A stretch of DNA of 36,206 bases from an uncultured Clostridia bacterium (lineage in GTDB: Bacteria > Bacillota > Clostridia > Oscillospirales > Acutalibacteraceae), in contig CALWVF010000022.1 in the NCBI GenBank assembly GCA_944384925.1, forward strand, positions 1-36,206. Direction: 5' to 3'. The notes beneath the pieces are model-generated. The model was not told the DNA's origin and searched no databases. It worked only from the letters and a program-made list of their open reading frames with translations. Position numbers and translations under genes: made by a program. How positions within the stretch are numbered: the stretch's first letter is position 1; every line of letters begins with the position of its first letter. Positions 21,140-31,400 of the stretch are shown here, in pieces.

Positions 21140-22489
21140 TTATGTTAACTGTCTAATCCAATTACCTTTATTAACTTTAAAATAAGCTACTATAGATTTA
21201 AATATTTGGTCGGATTTTATTATAGCAAACACAATAACAGGCGATAAATTAAATACAAATGCCGCTAATAATGCAGCTGGCAAAGAGAAACACCACATAA
21301 ATATTATATCGTTTATTAGAGCAAACTTTGGAGAACCGCCACCACGAACTATTCCTACTAATGTAGGATATTCATATGCAGTACCTAATACGCTTATTGA
21401 TAATACAACAGAGAACTTAGATGCAAGTAGTTTTGTGGATTCAGATATATTATAAAATGACAAAATATATCGATTACTTAGGAAAAGTGTTAAAGCGGTT
21501 GCAAATCCTATTATTAAGTATAATATTTGTAATGTTTTTACATATTCTTTTACATTGTTTAGGTTTCCTTTGCCGATATTTTTACCTATTATCACAGAAG
21601 TAGAATTTCCTGCAGCATAGCATAAAACAGTTATTATCTGGAATATAGTTATAGCAATGCTATTAGCAGCGATAGACTCTGCACCCATATGACCAAGTAT
21701 GGCTGTTTGAATACCCATAGCTATTCCCCAAAGAAAATCAGATGCAATAGTTGGAATACCAATTCTTATGTAATGTTTAAATAAGTTATAGTCTAATTTC
21801 TTGAAATCAGATAATTTCAATTTTATTTTTTTATCGAAAAATTTACAATATATTATCGTTATTACAAATTCAGATATTCTAGCAGATAAGGTTGCTATAG
21901 CTGCACCTTTACAACCTAATTCTGGTGCTCCAAGATTGCCATATATTAATACATAATTTAAAAATACATTTATTGTTAAAGCAAACACAGAAACAATAAA
22001 CCCAATTTTTACAGTTTCAACACTGCGTAATGCAGCAAGGATTGAGTTTGTTAATGCAAAAAATACATAGGAAAAGCAAATTATTTTAAGGTAAGATACA
22101 CTTTCGGCGATTATTTCGCTTTCATTTGTCAACAATAATACAACTTGATGAGGAAAAAAGAATATTATTAATGTTAATACTAATGCTACAACTATAGATG
22201 TTTTGATACCTATATTTGTAATTTTTTTTATATTATCTAATTCTTGTTTACCCCAATATTGAGAAATTAAAATCATCATTGCTCCACCAATTCCTAGAAC
22301 AATCATTTGAAGAAGGAATTGAATTTGGTTTGCTAATGCAACTGCAGATAAGGATATCTGTTTATATCCGCCAAGCATTATGTTATCTGCTAAATTAACA
22401 CTATATATAACAATGTTTTGTAATGCTAGTATTATTGTTAGGCTAAAAAAAGTTTTATAAAATGATTTGTCTTTAACAAATAATTTCAT
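21140..22489 (-). CDS. MATE-family efflux transporter
   Basis: 449 residues, Shine-Dalgarno AAGGAGT. Twelve hydrophobic segments in two similar halves. Conserved MATE features: NLADNIMLGGYKQISLSAVALANQIQF in helix 1-2, QYWGKQELDNIKK after helix 3 (Q-GA-R-like loop), and the matching GKGNLNNVKEY loop in the second half. Exports drugs or metabolites in exchange for Na+ or H+. Substrate cannot be told. It is 38 bp upstream of the M23 gene on the same strand and may be co-transcribed. Confidence 0.93.
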   Translation of the reverse strand: MKLFVKDKSFYKTFFSLTIILALQNIVIYSVNLADNIMLGGYKQISLSAVALANQIQFLLQMIVLGIGGAMMILISQYWGKQELDNIKKITNIGIKTSIVVALVLTLIIFFFPHQVVLLLTNESEIIAESVSYLKIICFSYVFFALTNSILAALRSVETVKIGFIVSVFALTINVFLNYVLIYGNLGAPELGCKGAAIATLSARISEFVITIIYCKFFDKKIKLKLSDFKKLDYNLFKHYIRIGIPTIASDFLWGIAMGIQTAILGHMGAESIAANSIAITIFQIITVLCYAAGNSTSVIIGKNIGKGNLNNVKEYVKTLQILYLIIGFATALTLFLSNRYILSFYNISESTKLLASKFSVVLSISVLGTAYEYPTLVGIVRGGGSPKFALINDIIFMWCFSLPAALLAAFVFNLSPVIVFAIIKSDQIFKSIVAYFKVNKGNWIRQLT

Positions 22490-22518
22490 TAATATTTACT
22501 CCTTTCTTATTCAAAGTA

Positions 22519-22549
22519 AAAACCGAGGGATATTTAATCCTCGGTTTTT
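22519..22549. terminator. Bidirectional terminator downstream of pnp
   Basis: AAACCGAGGGAT and TAATCCTCGGTTT form a stem with A and T runs on either side. It separates pnp from the MATE gene. Confidence 0.85.
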
Positions 22550-22599
22550 ACTGATTTTAAAATTTTAATATTTATGTGATATTAATACGACAATCTGTA

Positions 22600-24816
22600 T
22601 TATTTGTGATTTTTATTATAATCCGATGAGGAATGTTTTTTAGAGTAATCAGATTTAGAAAATGATTTATTAAGTCCATGGCGTTTCTGATAGTGTGAAT
22701 TATTGTTTTCTGGTTTAATACCTTCAATTTCTATCATTGCAGCTCTTTTAGATAAATTTAATCTTCCTTTATCATCTATATCTGTAACTTTTACAAACAC
22801 TTCATCGTTAACATTTACAGCATCAGTAACTTTATTTAATCTCTTTACATCTAATTGGGATATGTGGCAAAGCCCTTCTTTGCCAGGAGCAATTTCTATA
22901 AATGCACCAAAGTCTACTATTCTTGTAACTTTTCCTTTATAAATAGCACCGATTTCAGGTTCAGAAACGATTGTTTCAATAATAGACAATGCACGTTGGC
23001 AGTTATCTAAATCTGTACCTGATATATATATATGCCCATTTTCTTCTATATCGAGCTTGACATCACACTCTGTGCAAATTTTTTGCACAACTTTTCCGCC
23101 AGTTCCAATAACTTCACGTATTTTTTCAACAGGAATAATTGTTGAGAGCATTTTAGGCGCATATTTAGAAAGTTCGTTTCTTGGTTTATCTATAGCCTTA
23201 AGCATGATTTCATCTAATATATATATCCTAGCTTTGTGTGTTTTTTCCAGGGCTTCCCTTATAATTTCAGGGGTTAATCCATCTATTTTTAAATCCATTT
23301 GAATCGCTGTAATACCATCGTGTGTACCGGCAACTTTAAAATCCATGTCTCCAAAGAAATCTTCTAGACCTTGTATGTCAACCATAGTCATGAATCTATC
23401 GCCTTCAGTTATTAATCCACACGAGATTCCGGCTACAGGAGCTTTAATAGGAACGCCGGCATCCATGAGAGCAAGAGTAGATCCACATACGGATGCTTGA
23501 GATGTTGAGCCATTTGAAGATAAAACCTCAGATACTAATCTTATAGAATAAGGGAATTCATCTACAGATGGTATAACAGGCACCAAAGCACGCTCGGCCA
23601 AGGCTCCATGCCCAATTTCTCTTCTTCCAGGGCCTCTGCTTGGTTTTGTTTCTCCAACAGAATAAGAAGGGAAATTGTAATGGTGCATATATCTTTTACT
23701 TTCTTCATTATCGATGCCATCGAGAAGTTGTTGTTCTGCAATAGGGCCGAGGGTTGCAACAGTTAAAACCTGAGTTTGCCCTCTTGTAAATAGCCCAGAA
23801 CCATGTGTCCTTGGTAATAATCCAACTTCTGCGCTTAACGGTCTAATTTCATCCATTTTTCTACCATCAACGCGCTTTTGCTCGTCTAGTAACCAACGCC
23901 TAACAACATATTTTTGTACTTTGTAAATACATTCATCAATCTGTGAGACTTCATTTGGATACATTTCATCGAATTGATGGTGTACTTTTTCGTATATAGG
24001 ACTTAAACGTTCATCGCGGATTTTTTTGTCGTCGGTATCTAAAGCTAATTTTACATCTTCTTCGATTAAATTTTTTATGGCCTCAAGCATTTCCGGTTTA
24101 GGCTCTGAACTTGGATAAGAAAATTTAGGTTTACCGATTTCATTTTTAATTTTTTTGATAAACTCAATGATTTCCTGATTTGATTTATGACCTTCCATAA
24201 TTGCATTGAACATAACCTCATCTGAAACTCCATTAGCTCCTGCTTCTATCATTGCAATTTTTTTATCGGTTGAAGCAACAGTCACCGCCATTTCGGATAC
24301 AGCTCTTTGAGAAGCGGTTGGATTAATAATGTATTTGCCATCTATATATCCAACGCTTACTCCGGAAATAGGCCCATTCCAAGGAATATCTGAAATACTT
24401 AAAGCGATCGAGGTACCGATCATAGCAGTAATTTCAGGCGAACAATCTGGGTCAACAGACATTGCGGTGCATACAATAGAAACATCATTTCTCATATCTT
24501 TTGGGAAGAGGGGTCGTATTGGCCTATCGATGACCCTAGAAGTTAATATAGCCTTATCGGAGGGACGTCCTTCTCTTTTTGAAAAAGAACCAGGAATTTT
24601 GCCAACGGAATATAACTTTTCTTCGAAGTCTACCGACAATGGGAAGAAATCGATATCTTCTCTTGGCTTAGAAGCAGCTGTTACAGCAACATGTACAACA
24701 GTTTCTCCATATCTTACCAAACAAGAAGCATTTGCAAGCAAAGTCATTTTTCCAGTTTCAATTATCAGTGGTCTTCCGGCGAATTGTGTTTCATATTTTT
24801 TGTAGTTTTCAAACAT
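22600..24816 (-). CDS. pnp: Polyribonucleotide nucleotidyltransferase (PNPase)
   Basis: 738 residues, ATG with AGGAGGAC upstream. Two RNase PH-like cores (about 10-225 and 315-545) are joined by an all-helical linker. The N-terminal KREGRPSDKAILTSRVIDRPIRPLFP and FFPLSVDFEEKLYSVGKIPGSF, and the second-core GETKPSRGPGRREIGHGALAERAL, are classical PNPase signatures. It ends with a KH domain (IIPVEKIREVIGTGGKVVQKI) and an S1 domain (about 624-692). The tail is low-complexity and Ser/Lys/His-rich. It degrades RNA 3' to 5' with phosphate. Follows rpsO, the common order, but with a terminator-like hairpin and its own leader between. Confidence 0.98.
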   Translation of the reverse strand: MFENYKKYETQFAGRPLIIETGKMTLLANASCLVRYGETVVHVAVTAASKPREDIDFFPLSVDFEEKLYSVGKIPGSFSKREGRPSDKAILTSRVIDRPIRPLFPKDMRNDVSIVCTAMSVDPDCSPEITAMIGTSIALSISDIPWNGPISGVSVGYIDGKYIINPTASQRAVSEMAVTVASTDKKIAMIEAGANGVSDEVMFNAIMEGHKSNQEIIEFIKKIKNEIGKPKFSYPSSEPKPEMLEAIKNLIEEDVKLALDTDDKKIRDERLSPIYEKVHHQFDEMYPNEVSQIDECIYKVQKYVVRRWLLDEQKRVDGRKMDEIRPLSAEVGLLPRTHGSGLFTRGQTQVLTVATLGPIAEQQLLDGIDNEESKRYMHHYNFPSYSVGETKPSRGPGRREIGHGALAERALVPVIPSVDEFPYSIRLVSEVLSSNGSTSQASVCGSTLALMDAGVPIKAPVAGISCGLITEGDRFMTMVDIQGLEDFFGDMDFKVAGTHDGITAIQMDLKIDGLTPEIIREALEKTHKARIYILDEIMLKAIDKPRNELSKYAPKMLSTIIPVEKIREVIGTGGKVVQKICTECDVKLDIEENGHIYISGTDLDNCQRALSIIETIVSEPEIGAIYKGKVTRIVDFGAFIEIAPGKEGLCHISQLDVKRLNKVTDAVNVNDEVFVKVTDIDDKGRLNLSKRAAMIEIEGIKPENNNSHYQKRHGLNKSFSKSDYSKKHSSSDYNKNHK

Positions 24817-24842
24817 TTAAAGTCCTCCTAGTTATTGTATTT

Positions 24843-24926
24843 ACAAGGAAGAATGGGTTAGCAATAAAACCAATTATTAAGGATAATAACTCGTTTCACT
24901 GCTAATAGCCATATACTCTTCCTCGT
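24843..24926 (-). promoter_or_regulatory. pnp leader stem-loop
   Basis: On the minus strand the 5' arm (24898-24926: ACGAGGAAGAGTATATGG then CTATTAGCAGT) pairs with the 3' arm (24843-24865: ATTGCTAACCCATTCTTCC). Long paired blocks are AGGAAGA/TCTTCCT, ATGG/CCAT and TTAGCA/TGCTAA. It ends 26 bases before the start codon. In E. coli a comparable pnp leader duplex is cut by RNase III and then used by PNPase to shut down its own mRNA. The same mechanism here is inference. Confidence 0.6.
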
Positions 24927-25011
24927 ATAAAATTTAATTATAGTTAACATAGATATAAATAATATAAAATTATATATTTTAATAAAATAAATATGTTCTA
25001 ATCTTATAAAT

Positions 25012-25039
25012 AGGCAGACAGTTAAAAAACTATCTGCCT
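25012..25039 (-). terminator. Hairpin between rpsO and pnp
   Basis: AGGCAGACAGTT (25012-25023) with AACTATCTGCCT (25028-25039), one mismatch. On the minus strand it is followed by ATTTAT, a weak U tract, so termination may be partial and some pnp transcription may come from rpsO. Confidence 0.6.
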
Positions 25040-25049
25040 CAAAATATAA

Positions 25050-25313
25050 TTACTTACGAATTCCAAGCTTTGAAATAATAGAACGATATCTATCGATATC
25101 TTTTTTCATGAGATAATTTAGTAAGTTTCTTCTTTGACCAACCATTTTTAGAAGACCTCTTCTAGAATGGTGATCTTTTTTATTTGCTTTTAGATGAGCA
25201 GTTAAATCATTGATTCTTCTAGTTAAAAGGGCAATTTGAACCTCAGGAGAGCCAGTGTCACCTTCGTGTTTTGCATATTCTGAGATAATAATAGCTTTTT
25301 CTTCTTTTAGCAT
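25050..25313 (-). CDS. rpsO: 30S ribosomal protein S15
   Basis: 87 residues from ATG 25313 with AAGGTGG upstream; the longer reading to 25367 runs through that site. The classical S15 sequence is present: [31 protein letters not shown], then [21 protein letters not shown], and [13 protein letters not shown]. It binds the three-way junction of 16S rRNA early in 30S assembly. Precedes pnp as in most bacteria. Confidence 0.98.
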   Translation of the reverse strand: MLKEEKAIIISEYAKHEGDTGSPEVQIALLTRRINDLTAHLKANKKDHHSRRGLLKMVGQRRNLLNYLMKKDIDRYRSIISKLGIRK

Positions 25314-25476
25314 AAAAATTTCCACCTTTGTAAAATAAAATTTATATTCCCAAAGCAAAAGCCGCAAACCTCAGTGTATGGCTGGTGAATTACCTAAAAT
25401 AAGGAATACCCAATATACCGAGATAAGGGGAAATACATAACGCCATTAGTATATCATATAATGTAAAATTTGTAAA
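25314..25476 (-). promoter_or_regulatory. rpsO promoter and structured leader
   Basis: Minus-strand TTTACA (25471-25476), 17-bp spacer, TATACT (25448-25453), giving a leader of about 128 nt. It is richer in G and C than its surroundings and can form at least one stem around GGTATTCC...GGTAATTCACC. Ribosomal protein leaders of this sort often bind the encoded protein. That this one binds S15 is only a suggestion. Confidence 0.4.
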
Positions 25477-25609
25477 TACAAAAAAGCAATTAGTATAAAA
25501 ATTACTTGAAAGCATTACTGCCTTACAATAATGAATAAGTAGAAAGTGATATTTAATTTTCCTATTATAGTTTTTTATATTATTGCATTTTACTTTAAAA
25601 AGTTAATAA

Positions 25610-26977
25610 TTATTTACATTTTATATTAGATTTATATTGTTTTGTTTCAGAAATCACTTCATTAGAGAGCAATAAAAGAGCAATTAAATTTGGGATAGCC
25701 ATAAGTCCATTGAACGTATCTGAAATTGACCATACTAAGTTCAAATCCATAACACAAGCAATTGCAGCAATTAAAATATAAACACATTTATATATGGGGA
25801 TGCATCTTAATCCTGCCAAATACTCTAGGCTTTTTTCTCCATAATAAGACCATCCTATTATAGTAGCAAATGCAAACATAATTATAGCTATCGAAACAAA
25901 TATTCCTCCGAATACTCCAAAGACATCCTCAAAAGAGGCTATGCTTAATGCAATACCTGAATATCCATTGTAGATTGCTCCAGAAAGCAGTATGCAAAAT
26001 GCTGTTATACTGCAACCAATAATTGTATCGAAAAACACCTGAAATATTCCCCACATACCTTGCACAACAGACTCGTTAGTTTCGGCGGCTGAATAGATTA
26101 TCGGAGAGCTTCCTAAACCGGCTTCATTTGAAAAAACTCCTCGGGCAATTCCATATTTTATAGCTTTAAATGTCATATATCCGCAACCACCACTGAAAAA
26201 AGAACGAAAGTTTAATGCTTGACTAAATATATCTTTAGTAACTATAGGCAAAAGTTTAAAATTATAAACAATGACTATTATTCCGCCGGAAATATAAAAA
26301 AACGCCATGAAGGGCACTATTTTTTCGCTAAATGAGGCTATTTTATTAGTACCTCCAAATATAATAGAGGCAATCATAATACTTAATATAATTCCGGATA
26401 TTCTTTTGTCTATGTAAAAACATTCATATAATGCACCAGCAATAGAATTTGCTTGAGTCATATTTCCCATTCCAAGTGTAGCTAATATACAAAATATAGA
26501 AAATAATACTGCCATGAATTTGTTATTTAAGCCTTTTTCAATATAATACATAGGTCCGCCAACCCACTCACCATTTTTATTCTTTTCTCTATATTTTACA
26601 CCTAGCACATTTTCTGCAAATATAGTCATCATCCCAAAGAAAGAAGCTACCCACATCCAAAATACAGCTCCTGGCCCTCCTAAGGAAATTGCAGTTGCAA
26701 CACCGACAATATTTCCTGTCCCTATAGCACCAGCTAAAGCTGTTGTCATAGCTTGAAATGATGAAATCCCTTTAGCGTCTTTACTTTTTTGCTTTTTTTT
26801 AAATAAAGTTACAACGGTATTTTTAAACCACAAATTTAAATTAGTTAATTGAAACCATTTAAGCCTAATTGTGAACATAACTCCTATAAACATGAAAAAT
26901 ATTAACATTATTGGACCCCAGACAATGCCATTAATATAGTTATTTACTTTTTCTATAATACTAAGAAAAGTTTTCAA
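25610..26977 (-). CDS. Sodium:alanine symporter (AGCS family)
   Basis: 455 residues from TTG 26977, eight bases after GGAGTG; the reading from 27010 spans that site. The AGCS signature GGPGAVFWMWVASFFGM follows AGAIGTGNIVGVATAIS. Further family blocks are GGPMYYIEKGL, FSNEAGLGSSPIIYSAAET, and GWSYYGEKSLEYL near the C-terminus. About eleven transmembrane helices. It imports alanine or glycine with Na+. Single gene. Confidence 0.95.
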   Translation of the reverse strand: MKTFLSIIEKVNNYINGIVWGPIMLIFFMFIGVMFTIRLKWFQLTNLNLWFKNTVVTLFKKKQKSKDAKGISSFQAMTTALAGAIGTGNIVGVATAISLGGPGAVFWMWVASFFGMMTIFAENVLGVKYREKNKNGEWVGGPMYYIEKGLNNKFMAVLFSIFCILATLGMGNMTQANSIAGALYECFYIDKRISGIILSIMIASIIFGGTNKIASFSEKIVPFMAFFYISGGIIVIVYNFKLLPIVTKDIFSQALNFRSFFSGGCGYMTFKAIKYGIARGVFSNEAGLGSSPIIYSAAETNESVVQGMWGIFQVFFDTIIGCSITAFCILLSGAIYNGYSGIALSIASFEDVFGVFGGIFVSIAIIMFAFATIIGWSYYGEKSLEYLAGLRCIPIYKCVYILIAAIACVMDLNLVWSISDTFNGLMAIPNLIALLLLSNEVISETKQYKSNIKCK

Positions 26978-27189
26978 TGTGTAATCACTCCATAATTTGT
27001 TTTTAAACAATATCTATGCTTGTATGCTTAATAACATGATATTATGTTTGAATTCAAAAATATAATTAAATTAAAGAATGATTTTTAGTAGTTGCATTTA
27101 GGGTTATTTAAAATTAGATGCATATCGTGTACAAGTTGCAAATATATTTTTATAAAGTTAAAAATATAAACGGATTTGGAGATGGTAAT

Positions 27190-29841
27190 ATGGATTGGCA
27201 CAGTATGTCGACCGAAGAAGTGTTAAAAAATTTAAGTGTTGAAAGGGAGTATGGACTTAATTCTAAGCAAATTAAAGATAGAAGTTTAAATTATGGAAAA
27301 AATAAAATTACAGAAAAGAAAAAGAAGTCTTTATTAATGAAATTCTTAGAACAATTTTCTGATTTTATGATTATAATACTTTTAGTAGCTGCAGGGATAT
27401 CTTTTGTAACAGCTCTTATCGATGGAAGCAAAGATTATATAGATTCTATAATTATTTTAATTATTGTAATTTTGAATTCAATTACGGGAGTAATACAAGA
27501 AAGTAAAGCAGAAAAAGCAATAGATGCATTAAAAAAACTATCGGCACCTCATTCTAAGGTTATAAGAAATGGGAATGAAGTTCTTATAGATTCTGAAGAC
27601 TTAGTTCCAGGAGATATATTAATTTTGCATACAGGAGATTTTATAGCAGCAGATGCTAGAATAATAAAAGCAAATTCTTTAAAAGTAGAGGAATCGTCTT
27701 TAACAGGAGAGTCTGTTCCTGTCGAAAAAAATGATAATAAGAAATATAATAACGACACTCAAGTAGCAGATAGAAAAAACATGTTATTTTCTAGCAGTGT
27801 AATAACATCGGGAAATGCTGTTGCAGTGGTTGTAGAAACAGGAATGAATACACAAGTTGGAAAAATAGCATATATGCTAGACAAAGAAGAGGCACCTCAA
27901 ACACCTTTACAAAAGAAACTTGCAGATACGGGAAAATTTCTTGGACTAATAGTCATGATTATATGTTTGGGTATATTTATTTTAGGGTTAATACAAAAAA
28001 CACCGCCTCTAGATATGTTTATGATTTCTATAAGTCTAGCAGTGGCAGCAATTCCAGAAGGTCTTCCGACAGTGGTTACAATAGTACTTGCTATTGGAGT
28101 TAGAAGAATGGCTGCAAATAAAGCCATTATACGTAAGCTGCCGGCTGTCGAGACATTAGGAAGTGCAAGTGTTATATGCTCTGATAAAACAGGAACACTT
28201 ACTCAAAATAAGATGACAGTTAAGGATATAAGGGATTTAAATGGGAAAGTAGATTTAAATTCAAAGTTTAGCGCAGATATTTTAGCTTTTTCTGCTTTGT
28301 GTAATAATTCTAAACTAAAAGGTGAGCCAGGAAATTGGTCTGCAGCAGGAGAACCAACAGAAACTGCACTTGTGGTAGCAGCGGCAAAGGCTGGAAAGAA
28401 GAAAAATGATTTAGATGCTTATTTCCCCAGAGTGTTAGAAATACCTTTTGATTCTACATATAAATTCATGACAACAGTTCACTCATTAGGAAATGGCAAT
28501 TACAGAGTCATCACTAAAGGTGCGGCAGATATTCTTATTAGAAAGTGTAAAAATGTTTATAACGCTGGGAATATTGCAAATATAACAGACTTTGACATAA
28601 AGAAGATAGAGAAAAGTGTTAATGAAATGGCAAGCCAAGCTCTTAGGGTGCTTGCTATAGCATATAAAGACATTACATATATGCCCACGAAAGGTGAGAA
28701 TATTGCAAATGATTTATGTTTCTATGGATTAATTGGAATGATCGATCCTCCAAGACCACAGGCGAAAGATGCTGTTCGAGATTGCCAAAAAGCTGGGATA
28801 AAACCAGTTATGATAACCGGAGATCATGTTATTACAGCAAAGGCAATTGCTAAAGAACTTGGTATTTTTCAAGAAAATGATATGGCTATAACAGGAAAAG
28901 AATTAGATCAAATATCTCAAAAAGATTTAGAAGAAAAAATATATTCATATTCAGTGTTTGCTAGGGTATCTCCAGAGCATAAGGTAAGAATTGTAAAAGC
29001 ATTCCAAGAGAATGGAAAGGTTGTCGCTATGACAGGTGACGGTGTAAACGATGCACCGGCGTTAAAAGCAGCTGATATAGGTTGTGCAATGGGTATTTCA
29101 GGGACTGATGTTGCAAAAGGTGCGGCTGATATGATAATGACAGACGATAACTTTGCTACAATAGTTGAAGCGGTTAGGCAAGGCAGAGGAATATTCGAAA
29201 ATATAAAGAAAACAATACATTTTCTGATATCAAGCAATATCGGTGAAATAATAACAGTTTTATCAGCATTTTTATTAAGAATGCCGGCACCGATTTTGGC
29301 AATACAATTGTTGTGGGTGAATTTAGTAACGGATTCGTTGCCAGCACTTGCATTGGGGGTAGATCCTGTTGACCAAGATATAATGGAAAGAGAGCCTGTA
29401 GATGCAAAAAAGAGTTTATTTTCAGGAGCGATGGCTTATAATATAGCAATAGAAGGTATGTTTATAGGTGCAATATCGTTGTTGGCATTTGTGATAGGTA
29501 GATCATTTTTTGATGTAGGCTCTAATCCAGTTATAGCAAGAACTATGGCATTTTCTGTGTTAAGCTTTTCTGAACTTGTTCATGCATTTAATGTTCGAAG
29601 TGAAAAATCTGTATTTAAATTTAGCATATTTAATAATATAAAAATGCTATACTCGTTCGTTATATGCATAATTCTTCAAATTTCTGTTGTTTCAGTTGAG
29701 TCTTTATCTATGATTTTTAAAACTGCACAGTTAGACTTGTTGCAATGGATTATTGTAATATTGCTTTCTCTTTGCCCGTTAATTGTTGCAGAAGTTGAGA
29801 AATATGTTTATTCTATTAAATTAAAAAAGGAATGTGCATAA
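27190..29841 (+). CDS. P-type Ca2+-transporting ATPase (P2A/P2B type)
   Basis: 883 residues from ATG 27190, preceded by GGAGATGG. An earlier in-frame ATG at 27118 adds 24 residues without a ribosome site. N-terminal cation-ATPase domain (STEEVLKNLSVEREYGL), actuator loop SLTGESVPVEK, phosphorylation site CSDKTGTLTQNK (D332), N domain with KGAADILI, and hinge TGDGVNDAPALK (616-621). PEGL in helix 4 (AAIPEGLPTVV) and NLVTDSLPALALG in helix 6 are the Ca2+-site motifs of SERCA-like pumps. Ten helices. It exports Ca2+ using ATP. Confidence 0.95.
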   Translation: MDWHSMSTEEVLKNLSVEREYGLNSKQIKDRSLNYGKNKITEKKKKSLLMKFLEQFSDFMIIILLVAAGISFVTALIDGSKDYIDSIIILIIVILNSITGVIQESKAEKAIDALKKLSAPHSKVIRNGNEVLIDSEDLVPGDILILHTGDFIAADARIIKANSLKVEESSLTGESVPVEKNDNKKYNNDTQVADRKNMLFSSSVITSGNAVAVVVETGMNTQVGKIAYMLDKEEAPQTPLQKKLADTGKFLGLIVMIICLGIFILGLIQKTPPLDMFMISISLAVAAIPEGLPTVVTIVLAIGVRRMAANKAIIRKLPAVETLGSASVICSDKTGTLTQNKMTVKDIRDLNGKVDLNSKFSADILAFSALCNNSKLKGEPGNWSAAGEPTETALVVAAAKAGKKKNDLDAYFPRVLEIPFDSTYKFMTTVHSLGNGNYRVITKGAADILIRKCKNVYNAGNIANITDFDIKKIEKSVNEMASQALRVLAIAYKDITYMPTKGENIANDLCFYGLIGMIDPPRPQAKDAVRDCQKAGIKPVMITGDHVITAKAIAKELGIFQENDMAITGKELDQISQKDLEEKIYSYSVFARVSPEHKVRIVKAFQENGKVVAMTGDGVNDAPALKAADIGCAMGISGTDVAKGAADMIMTDDNFATIVEAVRQGRGIFENIKKTIHFLISSNIGEIITVLSAFLLRMPAPILAIQLLWVNLVTDSLPALALGVDPVDQDIMEREPVDAKKSLFSGAMAYNIAIEGMFIGAISLLAFVIGRSFFDVGSNPVIARTMAFSVLSFSELVHAFNVRSEKSVFKFSIFNNIKMLYSFVICIILQISVVSVESLSMIFKTAQLDLLQWIIVILLSLCPLIVAEVEKYVYSIKLKKECA

Positions 29842-29845
29842 AATT

Positions 29846-29886
29846 AAGTTACCGAACAAAATGATTTTTGTTCGGTAACTTTTTAT
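29846..29886. terminator. Bidirectional terminator
   Basis: A perfect 16-bp stem, 29846-29861 with 29866-29881 (core AGTTACCGAACAAAA), then TTTTT. It lies between convergent genes. Confidence 0.9.
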
Positions 29887-29906
29887 GAATCACGATATTT
29901 CCTAGG

Positions 29907-31226
29907 TTATTTATATTTGTATTTCGATGCTTTTAACCTTTTGTTGTAGATTGTAGTTAACATGATATATAATATAGTTAATATAAGTACAATTACCATT
30001 GAAATAATAAACCATTTTGAGGTAATAATATTTTTTATCATAGATATAATATATAAAGTTATATTTCTATTTACCGTTTTACTGGCAACTAAGTCTATCG
30101 TCGATAAATCTTGGTTTGCATATCTTAAGGTGGCAGTTCCTATTTTATCGTCTTCATTTACAGTGGCATTCACAAACTCCGGAATATTTGGGATAATTTC
30201 TACACTAGATGCTTCAACATTTTTAGGAAGAATTGTGGAAAAGTTACTTGAAGGAACAAGCAGCAACGTATCTGTATCCCAAGAATATCTGATTTTAACT
30301 TCTGTAACAGGGGTATTAGAATCTAGTATTTTTTTCATTGTAAATGAATCAAATGCCCAAATATACAATTCCTTAGAATCTTTCATAGCACCGTTTAAAG
30401 TGATTTTATCACCATTTTTATCTATAGAAGGAGCACCTAGTGCAACACATATATATGTATGACCATTTTTAGTAGCTGTTGAAACTAAACAATATCCAGA
30501 TTCATCTAAATGGCCGGTTTTAATTCCTTTAGCGTATCTATAGTAATATTCACCTCCTCGAGCTTTATCTATCAAGCTGTTGGTTGTTACTATCGGGTAA
30601 CGATCTTCACCAAATGGATATGCAACAACTGTATTAACTATTTCACTGAAATATGGCAACGACATAGCATATTTTGTCATTTTATATAAATCACTACTAG
30701 TGGTATAATGTTCTGGATCATAAAGTCCATGAGGATTTACAAAATGTGTATCGAGGCATCCAAGTTCGATTGCTTTATTATTCATCATTTCAACAAAAGC
30801 ATCTATATTACCATTTCCAATATATTTAGCAAGTGCAAGCGCAGCATCATTTCCAGAAGAAATCATCAAGCATTGCAAAAGATTATATATAGATATGTTA
30901 TCGCCTTCTTTTAGGCCTGAAATAGAGCTTTCTGTTCCTAATAATGTATTTATGATATTTTTAGTAATGGTTATTGTTGTACCTTCTAAATCATCTATTT
31001 GTTCAGCAACGACTATGTATGTCATTATTTTAGTGAGAGACGCAGGACTCCTGCGAGTGTTGGGATTTTTTTCATAGATAGTAACATCGCTGTCTAAATT
31101 AACCAGTAGTATGGATTCACATGTAGTTTCGACAGGACAATTAAATGAAGCAGCATAGCAATTATATGAAAGAAGTGGTAATATTGTTAATAAAATAGAT
31201 GTAAAAATATAAAAATTTTTTTTCAT
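29907..31226 (-). CDS. D-alanyl-D-alanine carboxypeptidase (PBP5/DacF-like)
   Basis: 439 residues from ATG 31226, seven bases after AAGGAG. Signal peptide MKKNFYIFTSILLTILPLLSYNCYAA. The S11 peptidase triad is complete: S63-L-T-K66, S124-G-N126 and K236-T-G238. A C-terminal beta domain follows. Unusually for the family, a true transmembrane helix (WFIISMVIVLILTILYIMLTTIY, about 405-427) and a basic tail end the protein, instead of the amphipathic helix of PBP5. It trims the terminal D-Ala from peptidoglycan stems at the outer membrane face. Confidence 0.93.
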   Translation of the reverse strand: MKKNFYIFTSILLTILPLLSYNCYAASFNCPVETTCESILLVNLDSDVTIYEKNPNTRRSPASLTKIMTYIVVAEQIDDLEGTTITITKNIINTLLGTESSISGLKEGDNISIYNLLQCLMISSGNDAALALAKYIGNGNIDAFVEMMNNKAIELGCLDTHFVNPHGLYDPEHYTTSSDLYKMTKYAMSLPYFSEIVNTVVAYPFGEDRYPIVTTNSLIDKARGGEYYYRYAKGIKTGHLDESGYCLVSTATKNGHTYICVALGAPSIDKNGDKITLNGAMKDSKELYIWAFDSFTMKKILDSNTPVTEVKIRYSWDTDTLLLVPSSNFSTILPKNVEASSVEIIPNIPEFVNATVNEDDKIGTATLRYANQDLSTIDLVASKTVNRNITLYIISMIKNIITSKWFIISMVIVLILTILYIMLTTIYNKRLKASKYKYK

Positions 31227-31400
31227 CAAAATTCTCCTTGAAATGAGATAATTAATATACTAACATATTACTATATGTTAATAATTAAATCAATAATTGT
31301 TTATATATACAGAATTATTAAAATTATAAAATATATAATAATATTTAAAAGTAATATAAAAAATAAAGGAATTTTAAATACATAATGGAGGAATAATTTT

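Noticed and set aside
22703-24805. Long plus-strand ORFs opposite pnp (up to 158 codons)
   Set aside because: Shadows of the strongly conserved pnp gene, without ribosome sites or family features.
29962-30462. Plus-strand 166-codon ORF opposite the carboxypeptidase
   Set aside because: Antisense shadow of a complete S11 peptidase with all active-site motifs.
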